Origin: JBBQTQ01 sp038213135
GTDB lineage: Bacteria > Actinomycetota > Thermoleophilia > Gaiellales > Gaiellaceae
Assembly (NCBI GenBank): GCA_038213135.1
Contig: JBBQTQ010000001.1
Location: 21,435-85,434, forward strand
Direction of reading: 5' to 3'
Length of the DNA: 64,000 nt
Part shown: positions 55,907-63,206 of the stretch, piece after piece
Position numbering within the stretch: the first letter of the stretch is position 1
Layout: every line of letters starts with the position of its first letter
Notes under the pieces: generated by a model
The model's database searches: none
What the model was told of the DNA's origin: nothing
What the model saw: the letters and a program-made list of their open reading frames with translations, nothing else
Made by a program: the position numbers and the translations under genes

Positions 55907-57902
55907 GAAGCCGAAGCCGCTCGACCGTCGTCAGAAGGACGAGGCCGAGAAAAAGAGCAACGAGGGCGGCGACGTGCGTGCAAACCAGGACTACTCTTGC
56001 CTACCCCAGGACGAAACGGCGATCGACGTCAACCCCGTCAACGACAAGAACATCGTCGGCGGTGCCAACGACTACCGGCTCGGTTGGGGGACGTCGGGCT
56101 TCTACTCGTCGACCGACAACGGCCAGCACTGGTACGACGGGATCATCCCGTTCCCGTCGCTGCCGAGCGGCGACAACCTCGACGGAGGCGGCGACCCGTC
56201 GATTGTGTTCGACCGCGCGGGCGTTGCCTACTACAACGACATCAACTTCAACCGCACGGACGACACCAGCGGCGTCTGGGTGAGCCGCTCGACGAACGGC
56301 GGTTTCACGTGGACCCGGCCCTGCGTCGCGGTCCAGCCGACACCGCCGGCGACGGAGTCTTCCCGCTGCGGCGGCACCGGCGATGTTCGCCAGCCGGGAG
56401 ATGGGACTGTCATCTTCACGCCGGACAACGACACGTTGGCGAACGGGAGCGTTCCGTTCAACGACAAGAACTACATGGCCGCGGGCCCGAGGCCCACAGG
56501 TATCACGCCAACCTGCTTCACCCCGACTACACATAGCCCGCGCGCGTGCAACCCCGATGTCGTCGGAGTCGATCGCCTCTACGTGACGTGGACGATCTTC
56601 ACCACAACCACGGCGAACATCTACCTCAGCTACTCCGACGACCAGGCACGCTCGTGGTCGAGCCCGAAGGTGATCAGCGGCAGCGCGCCGTTCTGCACCG
56701 GCGGCTCCGGCAGCGACTGCGACGACAACCAGTTCTCGGTCCCGACGGTGAGCCCGGTGACGGGCGCCCTCTACGTCGCGTTCGAGAACTTCAACACGCC
56801 GGACGAGAACCAGTACCTCTCCGTCCGCTCGCTCGACGGCGGGACGACGTTCGCCGGCCCGTTCTTCGTCACGCCGGTGTTCGACGTCAACTACCCGCGG
56901 TCGGGCTCGAACCGGCAGGACTGCAGGATGCGCGGACAGGGCGGTCGGTCCGTGCTTACCAACAGCTGCTTCCGGGTCAACTCCGGCGGCAACGTCGTCG
57001 TCGACCCGCGGGGCGGCGACTTCGCCGACGATCTCTACCTCGTCATGTCCGACAACCGGAACGGCTCGAGGCAGAGCTCGAACGCCGACGTGTTCCTGTT
57101 CAAGTCGACGAACGGCGGCACGACCTGGATCGGGCCGACGCGGGTGAACAATGACCCGTCAGTGACACCGACGCTCGTCGCGCAGGGTGGACGCGACTGC
57201 GGTCGCTTCAGCTTCCGCGTGTGCCCGCCGACGGCTCCGACGTTCGGCAACGACCAGTGGTTCCCGTGGGTGGATGTCAGCCCGAAGGGAACCGTGAACG
57301 TCGTCTTCTACGACCGTAGGCTCGACACGGACTCGACGGCCGGCGAGTGGCCCCTCAGCCGTGCCGCGCCGAACGGGCGACCGGGCAACTACCTCGTCTG
57401 GAACTGGGGTGCCCAGTGCCAGATCAGCTCGACCGCGACCGTGGGACCGACGACGACCTCCGTCCCCGCTGCCGCGAAGGAGTGTCTCGCGAACGAGGCA
57501 GCGGTGATCGCACAGCCGACGACGCCGATCAACCCGAGCTCCGGGGCGGTCGTGCCCGGTCAGAACCAGACGGGACTGCCGTTCGAGAACTTCCAGGTCT
57601 CGGACGTGCCGTCCAACTGGGATTACTCGTTCCGCGCCGGCATCTTCGCCGGTGACTACAACGGCCTCGCAGTGCAGGAGAACAGCGCGTACGCGCTCTG
57701 GACCGACGCCCGGAACGGCCGCGGCTCGGGTGGACCGACGACGACGCAGCCGGGCCGAAACCCGATCTGCGAGCAGTCCGATGCATTCTTCGATCGGTAC
57801 AACTCGGAGAACGGCGGCAAGGGCGGCAAGGCGGAGTCGAGCGACTCGCTCTTCCTCGTCACCCCCTGCCCGGACGACATCAAGGACAAGAAGCAGAAGT
57901 AG
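55686..57902 (+). CDS. BNR/Asp-box repeat (sialidase-like) exoprotein, N-terminus uncertain
   Basis: The open frame codes for up to 738 residues. From about residue 75 it is a beta-propeller-like protein with several Asp-boxes (S-x-D/N-x-G-x-x-W): STDNGQHWYD, STNGGFTWTR, SLDGGTTFAG and STNGGTTWIG. Conserved blocks such as GGANDYRLGWGTSGFY and WVDVSPKGTVNVVFYDRRLDTD are present. Such proteins are normally exported, but no signal peptide is present: codons 1-70 are antisense to the fragment at 55640-55906 and look non-natural. The nearest internal start is GTG 55974. No sialidase catalytic arginine triad could be assigned. A strong terminator follows. Confidence 0.65.
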   Translation: MLAESPSPPEADTTRPALHGSNGCGSSNVATKAPNRLVRAWCTRRTPPVLSATRTCSSGWKPLPRTTIGFFPDTKPKPLDRRQKDEAEKKSNEGGDVRANQDYSCLPQDETAIDVNPVNDKNIVGGANDYRLGWGTSGFYSSTDNGQHWYDGIIPFPSLPSGDNLDGGGDPSIVFDRAGVAYYNDINFNRTDDTSGVWVSRSTNGGFTWTRPCVAVQPTPPATESSRCGGTGDVRQPGDGTVIFTPDNDTLANGSVPFNDKNYMAAGPRPTGITPTCFTPTTHSPRACNPDVVGVDRLYVTWTIFTTTTANIYLSYSDDQARSWSSPKVISGSAPFCTGGSGSDCDDNQFSVPTVSPVTGALYVAFENFNTPDENQYLSVRSLDGGTTFAGPFFVTPVFDVNYPRSGSNRQDCRMRGQGGRSVLTNSCFRVNSGGNVVVDPRGGDFADDLYLVMSDNRNGSRQSSNADVFLFKSTNGGTTWIGPTRVNNDPSVTPTLVAQGGRDCGRFSFRVCPPTAPTFGNDQWFPWVDVSPKGTVNVVFYDRRLDTDSTAGEWPLSRAAPNGRPGNYLVWNWGAQCQISSTATVGPTTTSVPAAAKECLANEAAVIAQPTTPINPSSGAVVPGQNQTGLPFENFQVSDVPSNWDYSFRAGIFAGDYNGLAVQENSAYALWTDARNGRGSGGPTTTQPGRNPICEQSDAFFDRYNSENGGKGGKAESSDSLFLVTPCPDDIKDKKQK

Positions 57903-57921
57903 ATACCGAGCTTTCTTGCCG

Positions 57922-57952
57922 GAGAGGGGCCGCCTTCGGGGCGGCCCCTCTC
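57922..57952 (+). terminator. Strong 13-bp hairpin after the BNR protein gene
   Basis: GAGAGGGGCCGCC (57922-57934), loop TTCGG, GGCGGCCCCTCTC (57940-57952) pair perfectly, 20 bases after the stop codon. Confidence 0.75.
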
Positions 57953-58009
57953 GCGTTGGCAGACAGGCGGCTGCCGCAAACTCTGGGTGTGAATCGTGCA
58001 CGTCCAGCC

Positions 58010-58558
58010 ATGAGCCGCTGCGGCTGGGCACCCGTCAAGGATCCGCAGTACCTCGTCTACCACGACGAGGAGTGGGGCGTCCCCTCGCGAGATCCGCGGC
58101 ACCTGTTCGAGATGCTGATCCTGGAAGGGGCGCAGGCCGGGCTCTCCTGGTCGACGATCCTGCACAAGCGCGAGGGCTACCGCCGCGCGTTCGCCGGGTT
58201 CGATCCCGCGGCGGTGGCGCGGCTCGACCCGGAGCCGCTGCTCCAGGATGCGGGCATCGTCCGGAATCGTGCCAAGGTCACGGCGGCCATCGGCAACGCA
58301 CAAGCCTGGCTCGACCAGGACGACCCGGTGGCGTTGCTGTGGTCGTTCGTCGGCGGCGAGCCGATCGTCAATCGCTGGGGCGAGCTCGCTCAGGTGCCGG
58401 CCGAGACCGCGGAATCACAGGCGATGTCGAAGGAGCTCCGCCGCCGCGGTTTCCGCTTCGTCGGGCCGACGATCTGTTATTCGCTGATGCAGGCCTGCGG
58501 GCTCGTGAACGACCACGTCACGAGCTGCTTTCGCCACCGGGAGCTTGCCGGCTGTTGA
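58010..58558 (+). CDS. tag: DNA-3-methyladenine glycosylase I (Tag)
   Basis: The 182-residue base-excision enzyme begins in the family's characteristic way, MSRCGWAP...YLVYHDEEWGVP (zinc ligands Cys4 and the His of the YHDEEWG segment, and the pocket Glu), followed by LFEMLILEGAQAGLSWSTILHKREGYRRAFAGFDP. It ends with VGPTICYSLMQACGLVNDHVTSCFRH, which holds the C-terminal zinc ligands. It excises 3-methyladenine from alkylated DNA. ATG 58010 gives the normal length. Its 3' 144 bases are overlapped antisense by the PIN-protein frame. Confidence 0.93.
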   Translation: MSRCGWAPVKDPQYLVYHDEEWGVPSRDPRHLFEMLILEGAQAGLSWSTILHKREGYRRAFAGFDPAAVARLDPEPLLQDAGIVRNRAKVTAAIGNAQAWLDQDDPVALLWSFVGGEPIVNRWGELAQVPAETAESQAMSKELRRRGFRFVGPTICYSLMQACGLVNDHVTSCFRHRELAGC

Positions 58559-59074
58559 ACCCATGCCAAGCTCTTGGAGACTTTCCTCGGGCGTCAGAAC
58601 GATGGTCCCAAACTGACGACCAAGTTGCTCTCGTGCCTTGAGGAAATGCTCGTCTCGAGTCACGAAGTAGTTCGCCCCACTTCGAAGATGGGCGTCCAGG
58701 ATGTCGATGTCCGCGACCTTCGCAAAGTCGGCCTCTCCGTTCGATCTCGTGATCCCGTTTGGGAACAACACCGACTGCAGCTCAGCGAGGCGTGCCGTGT
58801 CCTCGTCGCCAGCGAGGACGTCGGGCCCATCCAAGCGAGAGATATCGAATCGAAAGAACACTTCCTTTCGTGCGATGTCGAGTGCGTCGAGCCTCCCCGC
58901 CCACACTGTCGCCTCCTGGTCCGGAGTCCGGTTTGCGACCTGAACGGTCACGCGACCCGGATGAAGTGCGATCAGATCGCAGGCGGCTTGCACCTCCCGC
59001 TCGAGACAATCGAGCACGACGTTCGAGTCGATCGTGAGCGTGGGGTTACCAGACTTAGTACGCGACCGCACCAC
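58415..59074 (-). CDS. PIN-domain-like protein with C-terminal extension antisense to tag
   Basis: The frame gives about 219 residues. Residues 1-165 look like a PIN nuclease: the first acidic strand is LTIDSNVVLDCLERE, and the later ones are KVADIDILDAHLRSGANYFVTRDEHFLK. The segment ends in IVLTPEESLQEL, where PIN domains normally stop. The remaining 48 codons are the complement of tag, so the native stop codon is probably lost. The start is unclear: GTG 59074 or 59071, both within the lipA end. No antitoxin gene is adjacent. GC content is visibly lower than in the surrounding genes. Confidence 0.6.
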   Translation of the reverse strand: MVRSRTKSGNPTLTIDSNVVLDCLEREVQAACDLIALHPGRVTVQVANRTPDQEATVWAGRLDALDIARKEVFFRFDISRLDGPDVLAGDEDTARLAELQSVLFPNGITRSNGEADFAKVADIDILDAHLRSGANYFVTRDEHFLKAREQLGRQFGTIVLTPEESLQELGMGSTAGKLPVAKAARDVVVHEPAGLHQRITDRRPDEAETAAAELLRHRL

Positions 59075-59975
59075 GCCCGGTCGCAGCGGCATGCCGCTGC
59101 TCGTCCGCACGGTACGACGATCGCACGAGCGGGCCGGAGAAGACCGAGCCGAAGCCGAGCGCCTCGCCCTGCTCTCGGAACCACCGGAACTCGTCGGGAT
59201 GCACCCAGCGGTCGATCTTGGCGTGCTTCGCCGAGGGCTGCAGGTACTGGCCGATCGTAACGACGTCGACGCCGTGCTCGCGCAGGTCGCGTAGCGTCTC
59301 GACGACCTCGTCGTTGCGCTCGCCGAGCCCGACGATGACTCCCGACTTTGTCAGCACCGGGTAGTCGGCCAGCTCCTTGGCCCGCGCCAGCAGCCAGAGC
59401 GCCTTCTCGTACGAGGCCTTGGCGCCTCGCATTCTCGGATGCAGCCGGCGCACGGTCTCGATGTTGTGGTTGAAGACCTCGGGTCGCTCGGCAAGCACCG
59501 TCTGAAGCGCCTGCTCCTCGCAGCCGAGGAAGTCGGGCGTCAGCACCTCGACGGTCGCGTCCGGGAGCTTGGCCTTGAGCGCGCGGATCGTCGCTGCGTA
59601 GTGGCCGGCGCCGCGGTCGGGGACGTCGTCGCGGTCGACTGATGTGACGACCACGTGCTTCAGCTCCATCTTCGCCGCAGTCTGGGCCAGGCGCAGCGGC
59701 TCGAGCGGATCCGGCGGGTGCTCTGGCCGGCCCGAGTTGACATAGCAGTAGCGGCAGGCGCGGGTGCACGTGTCGCCGAGGATCTGGAAGGTCGCCGTGC
59801 CGCGGCCCCAGCACTCGGAGATGTTCGGGCAGCGCGCCTCCTCGCAGATCGTGTGCAGACCCTGGCCGTGGATCAGCTCGCGCACCTCGAAGTAGCGAGT
59901 GCCGGCGCTCGGCGCGCGCACCTTCATCCACTCGGGTCGGCGCGGCCGCTCGGCCACCGGCTGGGAGCGTTCCAT
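59055..59975 (-). CDS. lipA: Lipoyl synthase LipA
   Basis: The 306-residue radical-SAM enzyme inserts two sulfurs into protein-bound octanoyl chains. It has the auxiliary [4Fe-4S] cysteines in CEEARCPNISEC (about residues 42-53) and the radical-SAM C-x3-C-x2-C in GDTCTRACRYCYV (about 66-78), then VVVTSVDRDDVPDRGA, FNHNIETVRRLHP and TKSGVIVGLGE. ATG 59975 is seven bases after TAGACT. It forms a lipoate set with lipB and the E2 enzyme on the same strand nearby. Confidence 0.95.
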   Translation of the reverse strand: MERSQPVAERPRRPEWMKVRAPSAGTRYFEVRELIHGQGLHTICEEARCPNISECWGRGTATFQILGDTCTRACRYCYVNSGRPEHPPDPLEPLRLAQTAAKMELKHVVVTSVDRDDVPDRGAGHYAATIRALKAKLPDATVEVLTPDFLGCEEQALQTVLAERPEVFNHNIETVRRLHPRMRGAKASYEKALWLLARAKELADYPVLTKSGVIVGLGERNDEVVETLRDLREHGVDVVTIGQYLQPSAKHAKIDRWVHPDEFRWFREQGEALGFGSVFSGPLVRSSYRADEQRHAAATGRGAVAY

Positions 59976-59999
59976 CGAGGCCAGTCTAGTTGGGGAGAA
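59976..59999. promoter_or_regulatory. Leaderless lipA -10 box and opposing TAGTT sequence
   Basis: On the minus strand TAGACT (59983-59988) ends seven bases before the lipA ATG at 59975. On the plus strand TAGTTG (59987-59992) lies six bases before ATG 59999, a weak match to the same pattern. Confidence 0.5.
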
Positions 60000-60063
60000 T
60001 GGGCGCACGGCCTGGCTCTACGTCACCCTCGGCGTCTTTCTCGCTGCGCTCGTTCTGGCGCGG

Positions 60064-60495
60064 GTGCTGCCGCGTGGGCTGCTCGCGACCGCCGTGCTCG
60101 TGGTGCCGGTCGCCTGGACGATCAACGCGACCGTCTCGCACGACCTGACGAAGCTCCGCCGCGATGCCGACCTGACGCCGGTCGAGGCGACCGTCGTGCC
60201 GCCGATTCGCTGGGCCGGCTACCGGAACGTGCCGCTGCTCGTTGCCGCGAAGCGGCTCGTCCCGGCCGATGCGACGATCACCTTCCTGCCCGGCGGCCGC
60301 TGGCGCGCCCAGGGACGCGACGCGTACCTGCAGAGCGGCTGGGTGCGCTGGGTCGCGTTCGTGCTGGCGCCGCGGCTTGTCGTCGATACGCCGAAAGCCG
60401 ACTGGCTGATCCTCGTCGACCAGACGCCCGCGCAGGTCGGGGTCCGCCCTCGCGCCGCCTGGCGGTTCGGCCAAGACTGGCTCGTGAAGACGTGA
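60064..60495 (+). CDS. Small membrane protein of unknown function, true 5' end uncertain
   Basis: The frame from GTG 60064 encodes 143 residues: a hydrophobic helix (LLATAVLVVPVAWTINATV), then a soluble alpha/beta portion (AAKRLVPADATITFLPGGRW..., VAFVLAPRLVVDTPKADWLILVDQTP). The same frame continues upstream with another helix-like stretch (TAWLYVTLGVFLAALVLARVL, from about 60007), but no ATG/GTG/TTG precedes it until 59899, inside lipA's antisense. A one-base change near 60001 would connect ATG 59999 to it. It is coupled (four-base overlap) to the next membrane protein and may be its subunit. Confidence 0.6.
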   Translation: MLPRGLLATAVLVVPVAWTINATVSHDLTKLRRDADLTPVEATVVPPIRWAGYRNVPLLVAAKRLVPADATITFLPGGRWRAQGRDAYLQSGWVRWVAFVLAPRLVVDTPKADWLILVDQTPAQVGVRPRAAWRFGQDWLVKT

Positions 60496-61817
60496 CGGCG
60501 GGGCTGTTCGGCTTCGCCGGCGCGCTGCTCGGGCTGCTCCCGCTGGGCATCGGCGTGCTCCTGCTGACGCGAACCTGGGGCCGCTTCGCGGGCGGGCTCC
60601 GGATCGGGATCGCGATCTTCGCCGGCGCGGCGGCGGCTACGGCCTTGCTGCCGCCGCTCGTCTACATGGGGCTCTCGCCGACGATCCCGGTGGTCCTCGT
60701 GACGGGCGCGCTCGCGCTCGTTGCGGGTCTTCGCTTCGGATCGCGGTCGGGCAACGGGGAGCGGATCGGCGCGCTGCCCACGCTCGCCTTTGCGCTGCCG
60801 CTGGGCCTGCTCGCGGCCCGGGCGGTCGTGAAGCCGCTGGACGGCTACGACGCCTTCAGCACCTGGTCGATCAAGGCGCGCTTCCTCTACCACGGCGTCC
60901 GTTTCTCCGAGGCCTTCGCGGCGCCGTCGCTCGTCCCGCCGCTCAGCCGGCAGTTCCCGATCGGGCTCCCCTCGCTCGAGGCGTACTTCCTGCACGGGAT
61001 CGGCTCCGCGAACTTCCGGATTCTGAACCTGCTCTTCGTCGTGCTCCTGGCGGGGCTGGCGCTCGTCGCGTGGGCCTGTCTGCGCCCGTGGGTCTCACCA
61101 CTGCCGCTGACGGCCGGGCTCGTGCTGCTCCTGCTGATGCCCGCCGCCCGCGACCAGGCGCTGACCGCCTACGCGGACGTGCCGCTGGCGTGCCTCTGGG
61201 TGAGCGCCGTGCTGCTCGTCGGCCTCTGGCTGGCCAGAGGCGAGCCGGCCCACCTCGCTCTCGGCTCCGTCTTCGCCGCCGCCGCGCTCGCGACGAAAAG
61301 GGATGCGCTCGCCCTGTGCGTCGCGTTTCTCCTGGTCGCGCTGCTCGGCCGGCGCTTCAAGCCACTGGCCGCTGCGACTCTGGCGGTCGCGCTTACCACG
61401 CTGCCCTGGCGGATCTTCTCGGCGGTCAACGACCTGCACGACAAGGACGTCGGCTCCGTCTCGCAGATCGCCAACCGGGCCGGCGACCTCCCGGACGTGC
61501 TCGACAGGCTCGGCGGCTTCCTCGTCGAGCAGCCGTACCTGGGCGCAGTGCCTCTCGCTGCGTTCGCGGCGGCGATCCTGCTGCTCCGCGGAGAGGACCG
61601 GCGGCTCGGCGGTGCCTTCCTGCTCCTGCTCGGCCTGAGCCTCGGCGCGCTCGTGCTCGTCTACCTCAGCGGTACGGCGGGCACCTTCTACCTGCTCCGC
61701 TCGTCGGGCCGGCGCACGCTGCTGCCGGCGACGCTGCTCGCGGCGACGCTCCTTCCGCTGCTCGTGACGAGGGCTATCGAGGGCCGGCGGCGATCGCCGA
61801 GTTCGCTGCGGCGGTGA
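60492..61817 (+). CDS. Polytopic membrane protein, GT-C-like glycosyltransferase candidate
   Basis: The 441-residue protein has about 11-12 hydrophobic helices. The loop after helix 4 carries KPLDGYDAFSTWSIKARFLYHG, with acidic residues near a tryptophan that resemble the first catalytic loop of GT-C (PMT/ArnT-like) enzymes. RDQALTAYADVPLA follows later, similar to the second acidic loop of such enzymes. Those use polyprenyl-phosphate sugars on the outer face of the membrane. I cannot name a family with certainty. The GTG start overlaps the previous gene's stop. Its 3' end overlaps a secreted-protein gene on the other strand by 44 bases. Confidence 0.65.
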   Translation: MTAGLFGFAGALLGLLPLGIGVLLLTRTWGRFAGGLRIGIAIFAGAAAATALLPPLVYMGLSPTIPVVLVTGALALVAGLRFGSRSGNGERIGALPTLAFALPLGLLAARAVVKPLDGYDAFSTWSIKARFLYHGVRFSEAFAAPSLVPPLSRQFPIGLPSLEAYFLHGIGSANFRILNLLFVVLLAGLALVAWACLRPWVSPLPLTAGLVLLLLMPAARDQALTAYADVPLACLWVSAVLLVGLWLARGEPAHLALGSVFAAAALATKRDALALCVAFLLVALLGRRFKPLAAATLAVALTTLPWRIFSAVNDLHDKDVGSVSQIANRAGDLPDVLDRLGGFLVEQPYLGAVPLAAFAAAILLLRGEDRRLGGAFLLLLGLSLGALVLVYLSGTAGTFYLLRSSGRRTLLPATLLAATLLPLLVTRAIEGRRRSPSSLRR

Positions 61818-62280
61818 ACTTCGCCTTCGCGTTCGGCAGGTCCTTCGACTGCCAGCTGTAGAGCATGCCGCCGTGCGTGAACCAGAACGAGTCGGGCGAG
61901 CACGAGGCGCCGCAGCTGAACTTGAGGTAGTAGGCGGGATCCCCACCGGCGAGCTTGACGTTGGCCTTGCCGGGCAGCTTGCCGCCGCGCTTCCCCTCGA
62001 ACGAGGTCAGGAAGCAGGCGTTGGCGCCGCCACAGTTCGGTGCGCCCGTGATTTCGAGGTCCCAGGCGTTCTTCGAGCCGCCGCCGCTCGTGTAGAGCTT
62101 CGACTCCTTGCTCCCGTACGTGAACGTGTCGGGGAGCAGCACCGGGACGGTGGTGTGGGCCTTCACACCGGGCAGCACCCTCGCGAAGAGCTTGGTCGGA
62201 ACGACCGTCGTAGGTGCTGCGGCGAGCGCCGGAGCGGCGAGCGCTGCGCAGAGGACGAAGGCGGGGGCCAGGCGCTTCAC
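61774..62280 (-). CDS. Secreted protein of unknown function with two cysteine pairs
   Basis: The 168-residue protein begins with a clear signal peptide (MKRLAPAFVLCAALAAPALAAAP, cleavage after about residue 21). The mature part has a beta-rich pattern with cysteines in NCGGANAC and SCGASC, likely forming two disulfides. A Ser/Thr/Gly-rich segment precedes YLKFSCG, WFTHGGMLYSWQ and AKAKFTAAANSAIA. No family is recognised. The GTG start is six bases after the lipB stop, so the two could be co-transcribed. Confidence 0.68.
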   Translation of the reverse strand: MKRLAPAFVLCAALAAPALAAAPTTVVPTKLFARVLPGVKAHTTVPVLLPDTFTYGSKESKLYTSGGGSKNAWDLEITGAPNCGGANACFLTSFEGKRGGKLPGKANVKLAGGDPAYYLKFSCGASCSPDSFWFTHGGMLYSWQSKDLPNAKAKFTAAANSAIAAGPR

Positions 62281-62286
62281 GCCGTT

Positions 62287-62967
62287 TTACCCTTGCACAA
62301 AAGCCGCCAGCGCGTCGATCGGCTGCTCGGAGAGCTCGAGTCCGAAGACCTCTGCGAGGGCGGCAGTGGCAACCGGCCGCACCTCGCCGACCGTCACCGG
62401 CCGCCCGAGCTCCCGCGCCATCGTCGTGAAGGCAGTGTCCTCGAGCCCGCACGCGGTGATCCATTGCGTGAAGGGCGCCGGGTCGAGATCGACGTTCAGC
62501 GCGTAGCCGTGCGTCGTGACCCAGCGCGAGATGTGGACGCCGATCGAGGCGATCTTCCTCGGTGGACGGTCGAGCCAGACGCCCGTCAGGCCCTCGATCC
62601 GCGTGCCCTCGAGCTCGAACGCGGCGAGCGTTCGGATCAGCGCCTCCTCGAGGTCACGGCAGTAGCGCCTGACGTCGCGACCGTGGCGGTTCAGGTCGAG
62701 GATCGGGTAGCAGACGAGCTGGCCGGGCCCGTGGAACGTCGACTTGCCGCCGCGGTCGGTCTCGACGATCTCGACGCTCGCGTCCTCGGGAACGTGCAGC
62801 TCGCCTTCCTCGGCCCGCCGGCCGAGGGTGATCACGGCCGGATGCTCGAGTAGGAGCACGGTCTCCGGGCCGCCCTCGAGGACGGCAGCCGCCAGCGAGC
62901 GCTGCAGCTCCCAGGCCTCGCTGTAGGGCGTCGGACCGAGGTTCAGGAGTTGAGCGGCTGGCGCCAT
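62287..62967 (-). CDS. lipB: Lipoyl(octanoyl) transferase LipB
   Basis: The 226-residue enzyme transfers octanoyl groups from acyl carrier protein to E2-type lipoyl domains. It has EHPAVITLGRRAEEGEL, the DRGGKSTFHGPGQLVCYPILDL core (about residues 71-92), RKIASIGVHISRWVTTHGYALN with the active-site lysine and ITACGLEDTAFTTM with the catalytic cysteine. ATG 62967 is seven bases after TAGAGT. It lies between lipA and the E2 gene on the same strand. Confidence 0.95.
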   Translation of the reverse strand: MAPAAQLLNLGPTPYSEAWELQRSLAAAVLEGGPETVLLLEHPAVITLGRRAEEGELHVPEDASVEIVETDRGGKSTFHGPGQLVCYPILDLNRHGRDVRRYCRDLEEALIRTLAAFELEGTRIEGLTGVWLDRPPRKIASIGVHISRWVTTHGYALNVDLDPAPFTQWITACGLEDTAFTTMARELGRPVTVGEVRPVATAALAEVFGLELSEQPIDALAAFVQG

Positions 62968-62980
62968 CGGTCCGACTCTA
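62968..62980 (-). promoter_or_regulatory. -10 box of a probable leaderless lipB start
   Basis: On the minus strand TAGAGT (62975-62980) is followed by seven bases and the lipB ATG at 62967. Confidence 0.55.
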
Positions 62981-63172
62981 GCGGCGGCCGTCGAGCAGAA
63001 TCGTCCACGGCTCGACGCTCGTGGTCGTCAGCAGGCCGTTCGGCTCCCACGGGTCTTCCGCCAAGCGTGCCCGAGCACATCCGCGACTCGGGCGCACGCG
63101 ATGCGGCGTCAAGTGGAGAGTTGGCGGCTCCGCTACGACTTGGAGCAAGCGACGAACAGCAAGGAGGGGGTC

Positions 63173-63199
63173 CGTGGGGGAACCAGGGGTTCCCCCACG
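63173..63199 (-). terminator. 12-bp hairpin downstream of the E2 gene
   Basis: CGTGGGGGAACC and GGTTCCCCCACG pair perfectly around AGG, beginning eight bases after the E2 stop codon on the minus strand. The rest of the 62968-63172 gap shows no gene. Confidence 0.7.
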
Positions 63200-63206
63200 A
63201 GCGGGA

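Noticed and set aside
62981..63172. Possible gene remnant between lipB and the E2 terminator
   Set aside because: No frame with codon bias or recognisable domain; recorded only as non-coding.
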